A stretch of DNA of 34,007 nucleotides, from assembly GCA_947593975.1 (NCBI GenBank), contig CANQDW010000021.1, forward strand, positions 1 to 34,007, given 5' to 3'. The first letter of the stretch is position 1. Every line of letters begins with the position of its first letter. A model generated the notes under the pieces. It had not been told where the DNA came from. It saw only the letters and a list, made by a program, of their open reading frames with translations, and did no database searches. A program made the position numbers and the translations under genes. Shown one piece after another: positions 26,520-34,007 of this stretch. The stretch is from an uncultured Lachnospiraceae bacterium. Its GTDB lineage: Bacteria > Bacillota > Clostridia > Lachnospirales > Lachnospiraceae.

Positions 26520-27632
26520 ATGAGATCATCGGGAATAGGCGGACAGGCAGTTATTGAAGGCGTTATGATGAAAAACGGTTCCGAATATGCTGTGGCTGTC
26601 AGAAAACCGGATAACGAAATAGAAGTAAAGAAAGATATATATATAGGAATCAGGGATCACATAGCCATATTCAGGCTTCCTCTGCTCCGAGGCATTGCAG
26701 CTTTTGCGGATTCACTTATCCTCGGGATGAAAACTCTCAGTTATTCCGCATCTTTTTATGATGAGGATAAAAGCGCCGATGAGGACGAAGAACTTTCTGC
26801 TATGGCTGAACGCAGAAAGAAGAGAAAAGAAAAAAGAGATAAAAAAGAAGCCGTTACGATGGGAATAACAATGGCGGTGTCTATTATCATTGCCGTTTTG
26901 ATATTTGTGCTTGTTCCGTTTTGTCTGGCTGAACTCTTTAAGGATAAGATAGAATCATTTGCAGTAAGGAGTATTATCGAAGGCGTTATAAGGCTTGTGA
27001 TATTTATATTGTACATCAAAGCCATCACGCTTATGAAAGACATAAAGCGCGTATTTATGTATCACGGGGCGGAACACAAAGTCATAAACTGTGTTGAAGG
27101 CGGTTATGAGCTTACTGCAGAGAACGCTAAGAAACAGACAAAAGAGCATAAAAGATGCGGAACCAGCTTTCTTTTATATGTTGTCCTTATAAGTATCATA
27201 GTATTTGTATTTATACGGGTTGACGCGGTATGGCTGCGAATGATCATACGTATAGTACTTGTACCGTTTATCGCAGGTATCGCGTATGAATTTATAAGGC
27301 TTGCGGGATCGACCGATAACGCTGTGATGAATATCCTCAGCAAACCGGGGCTGTGGCTTCAGGGACTTACAACAAAAGAACCTGATGATGATATGCTTGA
27401 AGTTGCTATAGCTTCAGTGGAGGCTGTGTTTGACTGGAGGAAATATATAGAGAGCGGCAGGAGAAAACAGCACGTCCATACAAAATCATATGACGACAAA
27501 CCTGAGGATGAGGATACTGATACAAAAGAAGGCGTATTTGAGTCGGTATCTGTTGATGAAGAGGAAGATGACGAGATACTTAAGGCGCTTGACAGATATC
27601 TGATGGATAATGAAGAGAAAGACAGCAATTAG
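26520..27632 (+). CDS. DUF1385 family membrane protein (YqhQ-like)
   Basis: 370-residue protein of the DUF1385 family. The N-terminus GIGGQAVIEGVMMKN and the central motif FMYHGAEHKVINCVEGG plus HKRCGTSFLLYV are its diagnostic signatures. About four transmembrane helices are seen (around residues 118-140, 150-172, 218-238 and 240-262). The soluble C-terminal tail after ~290 is very acidic (EEDDEILKALDRYL). The molecular function is not established. The position between rpmE and prmC-prfA is conserved in clostridia, so a link to translation or cell envelope is inference only. GGGAGTG precedes the start. Confidence 0.9.
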   Translation: MRSSGIGGQAVIEGVMMKNGSEYAVAVRKPDNEIEVKKDIYIGIRDHIAIFRLPLLRGIAAFADSLILGMKTLSYSASFYDEDKSADEDEELSAMAERRKKRKEKRDKKEAVTMGITMAVSIIIAVLIFVLVPFCLAELFKDKIESFAVRSIIEGVIRLVIFILYIKAITLMKDIKRVFMYHGAEHKVINCVEGGYELTAENAKKQTKEHKRCGTSFLLYVVLISIIVFVFIRVDAVWLRMIIRIVLVPFIAGIAYEFIRLAGSTDNAVMNILSKPGLWLQGLTTKEPDDDMLEVAIASVEAVFDWRKYIESGRRKQHVHTKSYDDKPEDEDTDTKEGVFESVSVDEEEDDEILKALDRYLMDNEEKDSN

Positions 27633-27634
27633 TT

Positions 27635-28462
27635 ATGACAATAAAAGAACTGCTTTTTACGGGAGCAGATACTTTGTGTAAAGCCGGTATAGCAGATTAC
27701 CGGCAGGATGCCTGGTATCTGCTGTCCTATTATATGAACATAGAAAGAAATGAATATTATAAAGATCCCGGCAGGATAGTTACGGATGATGAAATAAGGG
27801 GCTATAATGAGCTTATAGATATAAGGGCGGCAAGAAAGCCGCTTCAGTATATAATCCGCGAACAGGAGTTTATGGGACTTAGGTTTAAGGTGGATGAAAA
27901 TGTCCTGATTCCCAGACAGGATACGGAGATACTTGCCGAACTTGCAATAAAATATGCAGACGGCAAGAGAGTGCTTGACATGTGCACAGGTTCAGGCTGT
28001 ATTGCCGTAAGTATTGCCGGATATTCAAAAGCCGCTTCTGTTACCGCATCCGATATTTCATGTAAAGCAATAGATATAGCGGTAAAAAACGCAGAATATA
28101 ATGGGGTAAATGTTGAATTTGTCGTAAGCGATATGTGGGATAATATAAAGGGACAATATGATATGCTTGTTTCCAATCCGCCGTATATAACTTCTGATGA
28201 AATGAAGGAGCTTATGCCCGAAGTTGCTCTTTATGAACCGCATCTTGCGCTTTGCGGGGGAGAGGACGGGCTTGATTATTACAGACGTATTTTATCGGGG
28301 ATAAAAGGCAGGATAACAAAAGGCGGAATGGCGTTTTTTGAAATCGGGTGCTCGCAGGCAGAGCAGGTTGGCGTATTGCTTAAGGAACACGGATTTACAG
28401 ATATCAGGATCGAAAAAGATCTTGCAGGGCTTGACAGGGTAGTGTGGGGCCTTGCGGAATAG
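27635..28462 (+). CDS. prmC: Peptide chain release factor N5-glutamine methyltransferase
   Basis: 275-residue SAM-dependent methylase that modifies the Gln of the GGQ motif in release factors. An N-terminal helical domain spans about 1-75. The SAM-binding loop is [14 protein letters not shown]. The catalytic NPPY is at 181-184 in [11 protein letters not shown]. The start lies two bases after the DUF1385 stop. Its substrate, RF1, is encoded immediately downstream. Confidence 0.96.
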   Translation: MTIKELLFTGADTLCKAGIADYRQDAWYLLSYYMNIERNEYYKDPGRIVTDDEIRGYNELIDIRAARKPLQYIIREQEFMGLRFKVDENVLIPRQDTEILAELAIKYADGKRVLDMCTGSGCIAVSIAGYSKAASVTASDISCKAIDIAVKNAEYNGVNVEFVVSDMWDNIKGQYDMLVSNPPYITSDEMKELMPEVALYEPHLALCGGEDGLDYYRRILSGIKGRITKGGMAFFEIGCSQAEQVGVLLKEHGFTDIRIEKDLAGLDRVVWGLAE

Positions 28463-28476
28463 ATATGGAGGTTATT

Positions 28477-29556
28477 ATGTTTGAACATTTGGAAGATGTA
28501 GTTTTAAGATATGAGGAACTCATAAATGAGCTCAGTGACCCTTTGATTGCCGGAAACAGCGAAAAATATAAAAAGCTTATGAAAGAGCAGACAGAGCTTA
28601 TACCTATTGTTGAAAAATATAAGGAGTATAAAGATGTAAAGGCAGGAATCGAAGACAGCCTTATGATTCTTGAAGAGGAAAATGATGAGGAGATGCGCGA
28701 GCTTGCAAAAGAAGAACTTAACGACTGCAAAGGAAGGATAGACGGCATAGAACATGAGCTTAAGATACTTCTTTTGCCTAAAGACCCAAATGACAGCAAA
28801 AACGTTATTGTAGAGATACGCGGCGGCGCCGGAGGAGACGAGGCTGCGCTTTTTGCGGCGGATCTGTTTCGAATGTACAGCAGATATGCAGAGCGCAATA
28901 ACTGGAAGATCGATATGATGAATTCAAATGAAAACGGACTTGGGGGATTCAAGGAAGTTGTCTTTATGATAGACGGCGACGGCGCATATTCAAAACTGAA
29001 GTATGAAAGCGGCGTACACAGGGTACAGCGTATACCGGTTACGGAATCGGGCGGAAGAATACACACTTCGACTGCTACAGTAGCAATAATGCCTGAAGCT
29101 GAGGAAGTAGACGTAAAGATAGATATGAATGATTGTAAATTCGATGTATTCCGGGCGTCCGGAAACGGAGGACAGTGTGTAAATACTACAGATTCCGCGG
29201 TCAGGCTTACCCATATCCCTACCGGGATCGTGATATCGTGCCAGGACGAAAAATCACAGCTTAAAAATAAAGATAAAGCCCTTAAAGTGCTTCGTTCAAG
29301 ATTATATGAGCTGGAATGCGCAAAAGCGCATGATGCGGAAGCCGAGGCAAGAAGGAGCCAGGTTGGCACGGGAGACCGTTCTGAGAAAATAAGGACTTAT
29401 AATTATCCGCAGAGCAGGGTTACCGATCACCGGATCAAACTTACAAGCCACAGGCTTGCTGAGATAATGGACGGAGACCTTACAGAGGTTATCCAGAACC
29501 TTACCGCAGCAGACCAGAGCGCGCGGCTTGCAAAATTGAACGGCGGTGAATTATAA
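28477..29556 (+). CDS. prfA: Peptide chain release factor 1
   Basis: 359-residue class I release factor decoding UAA/UAG. The anticodon-like tripeptide is PVT at 187-189 ([19 protein letters not shown]), marking RF1 rather than RF2. The catalytic GGQ is at 231-233 in [17 protein letters not shown]. Here Asn precedes and Cys follows GGQ where GAGGQHVN is the common textbook form. ATG 28477 is chosen from TGGAGGT at 28465-28471; an upstream in-frame ATG is inside prmC. It ends 4 bases before the convergent metY-like gene. Confidence 0.97.
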   Translation: MFEHLEDVVLRYEELINELSDPLIAGNSEKYKKLMKEQTELIPIVEKYKEYKDVKAGIEDSLMILEEENDEEMRELAKEELNDCKGRIDGIEHELKILLLPKDPNDSKNVIVEIRGGAGGDEAALFAADLFRMYSRYAERNNWKIDMMNSNENGLGGFKEVVFMIDGDGAYSKLKYESGVHRVQRIPVTESGGRIHTSTATVAIMPEAEEVDVKIDMNDCKFDVFRASGNGGQCVNTTDSAVRLTHIPTGIVISCQDEKSQLKNKDKALKVLRSRLYELECAKAHDAEAEARRSQVGTGDRSEKIRTYNYPQSRVTDHRIKLTSHRLAEIMDGDLTEVIQNLTAADQSARLAKLNGGEL

Positions 29557-29574
29557 GGCTTTATCCCAAAGCCT
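29556..29574. terminator. Small hairpin between prfA and the convergent sulfhydrylase gene
   Basis: AGGCTTT (29556-29562) and AAAGCCT (29568-29574) form a 7-bp stem with a 5-base loop. It overlaps the last base of prfA and the stop of the opposite gene. Downstream T content is low on both strands (GTTTAAG and TATAATTC), so it is a weak candidate for a shared terminator. Confidence 0.4.
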
Positions 29575-30829
29575 GTTTAAGATCCGCGATTATATCGGAA
29601 ACATCTTCGATCCCAACTGATAATCTTATAAGATCAGGCGCTACGCCCGACTCGGCAAGCTGTTCGTCAGTCAGCTGTCTGTGCGTGTGGCTTGCAGGAT
29701 GTAAAAGGCAGGTTTTGGAATCGGCGACATGTGTTGCGATAGACGCAACTTTTAATCTGTCCATAAATGCGATGGAAGCATCGCGGCCGCCTTTTACTGC
29801 AAATGCCAGTACTCCGCATGTTCCGTCAGGCATATATTTTTCGGCAAGGCTGTGATACTTATCATCTTTTAGGTCAGCATAATGCACCCATGCGATCTTT
29901 TCGTGTGATTTCAGATATTTTGCGACTGCGAGGGCATTTTCACAATGTTTTTTCATCCTGAGATGTAAGGTTTCCAGTCCCATGTTCAAGTAAAATGAGT
30001 TCTGCGGGGATGGTATTGAACCAAGATCCCTCATAAGCTGCGCGGTTGCTTTTGTGATGTAGGCCTCTTTGCCGAATTTTTCGGCATATGTGATTCCGTG
30101 GTAGGATTCGTCGGGGGTTGTAAGTCCCGGGAACTTATCCGCATATTTCATCCAGTCAAAATTACCGCTGTCAACGATGCAGCCTCCGACGCATGCGGCA
30201 TGGCCGTCCATGTATTTGGTAGTTGAGTGCGTTACAATGTCCGCGCCCCATTCAAAAGGCCTGCAGTTTATCGGCGTAGCGAATGTATTGTCCACTATAA
30301 GCGGCACGCCGTGCTTATGCGCAAGCTTTGCAAATTTTTCAAAATCAAAAATTGATACGGTAGGGTTGGTTATCGTTTCACCGAAAACCGCTTTGGTATT
30401 CGGCTTAAAATATTTTTCAAGTTCTTCTGCCGGCAGTGTCTGGTCTACAAAAGTACATTCTATCCCCATTTTTTTCATCGTGGTCCCGAAAAGATTGTAC
30501 GTTCCTCCATATATTGAGGAAGAAGCGATAAAATGTCCGCCGGATTCACATATATTAAAAACAGCATAAAAATTTGCCGCCTGTCCCGATGAGGTAAGAA
30601 GCGCGGCAGCGCCGCCTTCAAGCGCGCATATCTTTGCGGCAACCGCATCGTTGGTAGGATTCTGGAGTCTGGTGTAAAAGTAGCCGGAAGCTTCCAGATC
30701 AAATAATTTTCCCATATAATCGCTGGTATCGTATTTAAAGGTCGTACTTTGATATATTGGCAGCTGTCTTGGCTCGCCCTGGGCAGGTTTCCAGCCTTCA
30801 TGAACGCACCTTGTTTCGATATTGGTCAT
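29561..30829 (-). CDS. metY: O-acetylhomoserine sulfhydrylase / aminocarboxypropyltransferase
   Basis: 422-residue PLP enzyme of the Cys/Met metabolism family that makes homocysteine (or methionine) from O-acetylhomoserine and a sulfide or thiol. The PLP lysine is K205 in HSTTKYMDGHAACVGG. Other motifs are YQSTTFKYDTSD, YTRLQNPTNDAVAAKICALEGG and VDNTFATP. The length (~425) and the ETRCVHEGWKP start favour the MetY group over cystathionine gamma-synthase/lyase (~380). AAAAGGAG lies 10 bases ahead of the ATG. No SAM or T-box riboswitch fits in the short leader. Confidence 0.93.
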   Translation of the reverse strand: MTNIETRCVHEGWKPAQGEPRQLPIYQSTTFKYDTSDYMGKLFDLEASGYFYTRLQNPTNDAVAAKICALEGGAAALLTSSGQAANFYAVFNICESGGHFIASSSIYGGTYNLFGTTMKKMGIECTFVDQTLPAEELEKYFKPNTKAVFGETITNPTVSIFDFEKFAKLAHKHGVPLIVDNTFATPINCRPFEWGADIVTHSTTKYMDGHAACVGGCIVDSGNFDWMKYADKFPGLTTPDESYHGITYAEKFGKEAYITKATAQLMRDLGSIPSPQNSFYLNMGLETLHLRMKKHCENALAVAKYLKSHEKIAWVHYADLKDDKYHSLAEKYMPDGTCGVLAFAVKGGRDASIAFMDRLKVASIATHVADSKTCLLHPASHTHRQLTDEQLAESGVAPDLIRLSVGIEDVSDIIADLKQALG

Positions 30830-30876
30830 AATCTGTATTCTCCTTTTTCTGAATATTGCTGAATGGATCCTATATT

Positions 30877-30904
30877 ATTATATTATAATTGACAATAATT
30901 GCAA
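30877..30904 (-). promoter_or_regulatory. Promoter for metY
   Basis: On the minus strand TTGCAA (30904-30899), a 16-base spacer and a consensus TATAAT (30882-30877), about 48 bases from the start codon. The -35 abuts the 11-bp tandem repeat. Confidence 0.6.
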
Positions 30905-30924
30905 GTTAAGAAAAAGTTAAGAAA
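30903..30924. repeat. Tandem 11-bp direct repeat in the divergent intergenic region
   Basis: The unit AAGTTAAGAAA occurs twice in perfect tandem. The 11-bp period and TTAAGA core resemble direct-repeat boxes of OmpR-family response regulators (for example TTAACA boxes of PhoP). It lies between the metY -35 and the CBM9 gene start at 31019. Confidence 0.6.
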
Positions 30925-31018
30925 GAAAAATTATGTGTTGAGAAAATGTATTTTATGTTATCATAAATATCGGTTTGGTTTAAATTATAAATTCTAACGG
31001 AAAGGAAGTAACCATAAC

Positions 31019-32749
31019 ATGAGAAAAAGTAAGATTATGGCATCAGTTCTTGCACTCGCGCTTGCAGTTACATCATTGAGCGTACCGTCAGGCGCAGCTG
31101 ATGCGGCAAAGAAACCTAAGCTCAATAAAAGCAAGACTTCAGTAGAAGTCGGAGGCACGATCAAGCTTAAGGTAAAAAATGGCAGCAAGAAAGCTAAAGT
31201 AACATGGAAGTCCAGTAAAAAGTCTGTAGCAAAGGTAAAGAAAGTAAAGAAAGCAAAAACTGCGCAGGCAATAGTTACCGGTGTTGCCGAAGGAAGCGCA
31301 AAGATTACTGCTACATACAAATTAAAGGGTAAAAAGACAAAGCTTAAATGTAATGTTACAGTAGGAAGTGCAAATAAGGGAGCAGAGGCAACAGCAGCGC
31401 CCGGAACAGGAACGCAGCCGCCATCGGCAGCTCCTACACAGCCGGGTACGGATGCGGACAACACAAAAGCTCCTGATAATGATAAGGAAACTCCTACCAG
31501 TACGCCTACGAAGAAACCTACAGAGAGGCCTACAAAGGCGCCGACACCAACTCCGACGCCATTTATGGTCAATCCTTATATCGCAGACCTCAGCACTCTT
31601 GAAATAACGGTTGACGGAATGCCGGGTACTGAAGATACTACCGCAGCTTATAATCCGGAAACAGGATGTATTGAAAGTACGATGTTAGGTCTGTCAGGCT
31701 TTATAGTTCGCAGCCCGATAACCGAAAAGAAAGAAGAGTACAAATATGTAGAAATTACATATACTCTTATGAGCGGCGGAGACGTAAATATATATGCCGG
31801 AAAATATGACGCTGAGCCGGGACAGGATGGTACGGGCTGGTCATCTGAAATAAAACTTAACAACTATACGATGGATGAAGAATTCACACTGCTCTTAAGC
31901 GCTAAGGACTGGCTTGAAAACGAACCGCTCGGCGCAATTAAGATATTTAACTTTGGTCAGGATACCACTATCTCAATAAGTGATATTACTTTCTATATGG
32001 ACGGCGATGTAAGCAAGCCTGAAGATTATGTTGCGCATACATTATCCGAAGGAGCCGAGGTTACTATAGACGGTCTTGCATCGGAAGGTGAAGAGTGGGC
32101 TGATGCCAGAGCATATAAATTTGTATCAAAGATATCACAGACTTCCGATATCAATAAAACAGATACTACGGCAACAGCGCAGTTTATGCATGATGCGGAT
32201 AATGCGTATATATTCATCAATGTTAAGGATTCAAGCATAGATAATACTGCGGCAGATAACTTTAACCAGGATGGATTGGAGATATTATTTGATGAGGATA
32301 ACTGTAAGAAGTCAGGTTCAGATTCGCAGGATTGGAGCGCAAATGTAGACGGATTCCATTACCGCTTTACCGGACTTGATAAGGATTCTGCGGAAAAGAG
32401 CGGACTTTCGGCTGCATGTGATGCAATGCAGGGCGGCGGTTCCGAAGGTAAGGCAAGACAGGGCATCGAAATCAAATATGCGCTTACTGATAAAGGATAT
32501 TCTATTGAAGCAAAGATTCCTTTTGCTTCACCTAAAGCAGTGGGCGACGTTGTAAGCCTTGACCTTATAGTTCAGGACTGCAGCGGCGGAACAAGATATA
32601 ACGAGATATATATGTATCCTGCAAGGGAAGCAAAGTCATACTGGAATAATGGCAGCGCAGAGTTTGGAACACTGATACTCGGACAGGCAGGAGAGGCACA
32701 GCCTGAACCGGAACAGCCGGGAGAAAATCAGGATGCGTCAGAGGCTTAA
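31019..32749 (+). CDS. Secreted Ig-like (Big_2) protein with C-terminal CBM9-like module
   Basis: 576 residues. The signal peptide is ~1-29 (ASVLALALAVTSLSVPSGAADA). A Lys-rich Big_2 module covers ~33-116 (VTWKSSKKSVAKV and GVAEGSAKITATY). A Pro/Thr linker runs ~117-182 (PTKAPTPTPTP). A beta-rich module of unknown family follows at ~185-330 (YVEITYTLMSGGDVNIYAG). A CBM9-like domain spans ~340-555 (ADNAYIFINVKDSS, DGLEILFDEDN and GYSIEAKIPFASP). No catalytic domain and no sorting motif are visible; the tail is Pro/Glu-rich. It is likely an extracellular carbohydrate- or wall-binding protein. The Lys-rich Big_2 may help hold it to anionic wall polymers (inference). AAAGGAAG is the ribosome site; it is monocistronic. 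Confidence 0.88.
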   Translation: MRKSKIMASVLALALAVTSLSVPSGAADAAKKPKLNKSKTSVEVGGTIKLKVKNGSKKAKVTWKSSKKSVAKVKKVKKAKTAQAIVTGVAEGSAKITATYKLKGKKTKLKCNVTVGSANKGAEATAAPGTGTQPPSAAPTQPGTDADNTKAPDNDKETPTSTPTKKPTERPTKAPTPTPTPFMVNPYIADLSTLEITVDGMPGTEDTTAAYNPETGCIESTMLGLSGFIVRSPITEKKEEYKYVEITYTLMSGGDVNIYAGKYDAEPGQDGTGWSSEIKLNNYTMDEEFTLLLSAKDWLENEPLGAIKIFNFGQDTTISISDITFYMDGDVSKPEDYVAHTLSEGAEVTIDGLASEGEEWADARAYKFVSKISQTSDINKTDTTATAQFMHDADNAYIFINVKDSSIDNTAADNFNQDGLEILFDEDNCKKSGSDSQDWSANVDGFHYRFTGLDKDSAEKSGLSAACDAMQGGGSEGKARQGIEIKYALTDKGYSIEAKIPFASPKAVGDVVSLDLIVQDCSGGTRYNEIYMYPAREAKSYWNNGSAEFGTLILGQAGEAQPEPEQPGENQDASEA

Positions 32750-32788
32750 AAAGAGTCAGATAATATAACAAACGAAATGTTAATAAAT

Positions 32789-32837
32789 TCCCTGTCGGGT
32801 GTATCTTAAGAGATATACCCGGCAGGGAGTTTTTTTG
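32789..32837 (+). terminator. Very strong terminator after the CBM9 gene
   Basis: A 17-bp stem (32789-32805 with 32812-32828, two G-U wobbles) with a 6-base TTAAGA loop is followed by an eight-T run at 32830. It is the strongest terminator in the window. Confidence 0.95.
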
Positions 32838-32897
32838 TTAAGGCGCAGGCAGAAAGGATGTAGATAAGAATTAGATAAAAAATCTTTAGAAAACTTC

Positions 32898-32926
32898 TTG
32901 CATTACAAACCGGCATGTGTTACAAT
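32898..32926 (+). promoter_or_regulatory. Promoter for the broken Rpn-family gene
   Basis: TTGCAT (32898-32903), 17-base spacer, TACAAT (32921-32926), with hexamers and spacing identical to the rpmE promoter. It lies 62 bases before the TTG start. Confidence 0.65.
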
Positions 32927-32987
32927 AAATGCGTAAAGAATTTATGCATGGGATTCCCCGATTTCAAATACGAGGGGGAATAGTGTA

Positions 32988-33888
32988 TTGGCAGAAAAGA
33001 AGGACGAAATTAATACGAATGAGGAAGAAAAGAAAAAGACATTTCAGGAACTAACAATAAAAGATAACTTTATGTTCACTGCCGTGATGTCAGATAAGGA
33101 GAACTGCCGGAAACTGTTAGGCATGGTGCTAGGCTTCCCGGTAGAGGTTGTCTCTGTGGATTATGAGTACAGCATAATATATAATCCGGATTACAAGGGG
33201 ATACGCCTTGATGTGCTTGCGGTTGATGATGACGGTTCGCAGTATAATGTTGAGGTCCAGTCAGCTTGACATGAAGCTGCTTGAGCGCGGAAAGGAATAT
33301 AGTATACTTCCTGATGCGTATGTGGTATTTATATGTGATTATGACCCTGTGGGCATAAAAAAGTATAAGTACACATTCGACCATATCTGCAGGGAAGCAC
33401 CAGGATATATGCTTGAGGACGGGAGCCATACGATATTTCTGAGTACTAAGGGCGAAAATGACAGCGAAGTACCTGAGGAACTTGTAAGATTCCTGAAATA
33501 TGTTGCGGCGGACCTTGACGAAAGTCTGGATGATTTTGAAGACGACTATGTAAGGCAGCTGCAGGAAAGTGTTGTCGGCATAAAGAAAGACAGAGGAATG
33601 GAGGGCAGATATATGCTGCTTGAAGAGATGTTGAATGACGAGAGGACTGCCGGGATAAAGAAAGGCATTGTCATTGGCAGAGAAGAGGGCATTGCCATTG
33701 GCAGAAGAGAGATTGAGTTGGAACATATACTTGATCTGCTTTCAGACCTTGGCAGTGTATCTGATGAGCTTAAGGAAAAGATCGAGTCCGAGGATGATGA
33801 GATAACCCTTAAAGCCATGTTCAAACTTGCAGCAAGGTCAGAATCCATTGAGATGTTTTTGAACAGATTAAAGGATATGAAGCATTAA
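32988..33888 (+). pseudogene. Rpn/PD-(D/E)XK nuclease family transposase, frameshifted with internal deletion
   Basis: The 5' part (32988-33269) starts at TTG with GAGGGGGAA upstream. It reads through FQELTIKDNFMFTAVMSD, GIRLDVLAVDDDGSQYNVEVQ and then hits a stop at 33267. The rest of the protein continues in another frame from SQLDMKLLERGKEYSILPDAYVVFICDYDP to the stop at 33888. Homologues have about 12-18 more residues here (an LPKRSRYY-like segment) between VE-x-Q and the next helix, so a small out-of-frame deletion at about 33258 explains both changes. The Asp of RLDVLA and Glu of VEVQ are the nuclease residues. The C-terminus has Gly/Arg repeats (GIVIGREEGIAIGRRE) and a helical tail. Intact members promote RecA-independent recombination. 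Confidence 0.88.
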
Positions 33889-33921
33889 TTAAGGATCTTT
33901 GTATTTTCGGTATTTTCAGAT

Positions 33922-33939
33922 AAGGCGCATATGCGCCTT
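33922..33939. repeat. Perfect 18-bp palindrome downstream of the Rpn pseudogene
   Basis: AAGGCGCATATGCGCCTT is a perfect inverted repeat 33 bases after the stop. It could form a hairpin, but no T tract follows (TCGGG). Two further short inverted repeats follow (GACCG-TAT-CGGTC at 33953-33965, and ACAGG/CCTGT near 33980-33996). It may be a weak terminator or the edge of an element. Confidence 0.5.
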
Positions 33940-34007
33940 TCGGGATAACGCAGACCGTATCGGTCAAAACTAAGATAACTTACAGGGGAATCCTGTGTAA
34001 AATTCTT

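Noticed and set aside
28404-29369. 321-codon minus-strand frame opposite prfA
   Set aside because: Ser/Ile-rich shadow of prfA with no recognisable domain.
30830-31018. SAM or T-box riboswitch ahead of metY
   Set aside because: The leader from the best promoter is only about 40 bases and holds no conserved structure.
30925-31018. Promoter for the CBM9 gene
   Set aside because: TTGAGA is present near 30942 but the best -10 (TATCAT) is only 15 bases away; not firm enough to list.

Overview
The window is a piece of low-to-mid GC Firmicutes chromosome, most likely from a spore-forming member of the Lachnospiraceae or a close clostridial relative. The support is threefold. The gene order tig-clpP-clpX-lon-engB and the block rho-rpmE-DUF1385-prmC-prfA are typical of that group. 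An alpha/beta-type small acid-soluble spore protein is present. Codon use is rich in ATA (Ile) and AGG/AGA (Arg), with strong GGAGG ribosome binding sites. Two glycosidases (GH31 and a GH8 oligoxylanase) and a CBM9 protein fit a plant-polysaccharide-using anaerobe. This placement is inferred from gene content only.

Layout: 1-835 (minus) is a truncated EamA/DMT transporter, divergent from a GH31 alpha-glycosidase (975-3344). A Na/Pi cotransporter-like protein follows (3458-4435). Then comes a tight plus-strand cluster, 4519-10519: small alarmone synthetase, HAD phosphatase, an unknown two-TM protein, RluA-type pseudouridine synthase, RecU, a DJ-1/PfpI protein and oligoendopeptidase F. Several of these overlap by 1-4 bases. 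It converges on an alanine/glycine:cation symporter (10504-11778, minus).

A spore-protein gene with its own terminator (11949-12214) precedes a good vegetative promoter (12225-12253). That promoter leads a long same-strand run: glmM, a GH8 reducing-end xylose-releasing exo-oligoxylanase, trigger factor, clpP, clpX, lon, engB, and a secreted Ig-like/NlpC-P60 peptidase (ends 22603). This run couples cell-wall precursor synthesis with protein folding and quality control. On the minus strand, 22613-24282 holds a DUF4364 winged-helix protein and a malic enzyme. Divergent from these is rho (24540-26147), with an acidic/basic tandem-repeat insert, then rpmE, DUF1385, prmC and prfA: transcription termination, ribosome, and release factor with its methylase. 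prfA converges on a minus-strand O-acetylhomoserine sulfhydrylase (29561-30829). The right end has a secreted Ig-like/CBM9 protein (31019-32749), a very strong terminator, and a broken Rpn/PDDEXK-family transposase gene (32988-33888).

No tRNA, rRNA, CRISPR array, prophage or IS with terminal repeats was seen, and no gene-free stretch exceeds 300 bases. Most of the window is ordinary core chromosome, and I did not find a convincing new multi-gene system. The items most worth a second look are the Rho repeat insert, terminator-like hairpins embedded in opposing coding sequences at convergent gene pairs, an 11-bp direct repeat upstream of the CBM9 gene, and the scarred Rpn gene.
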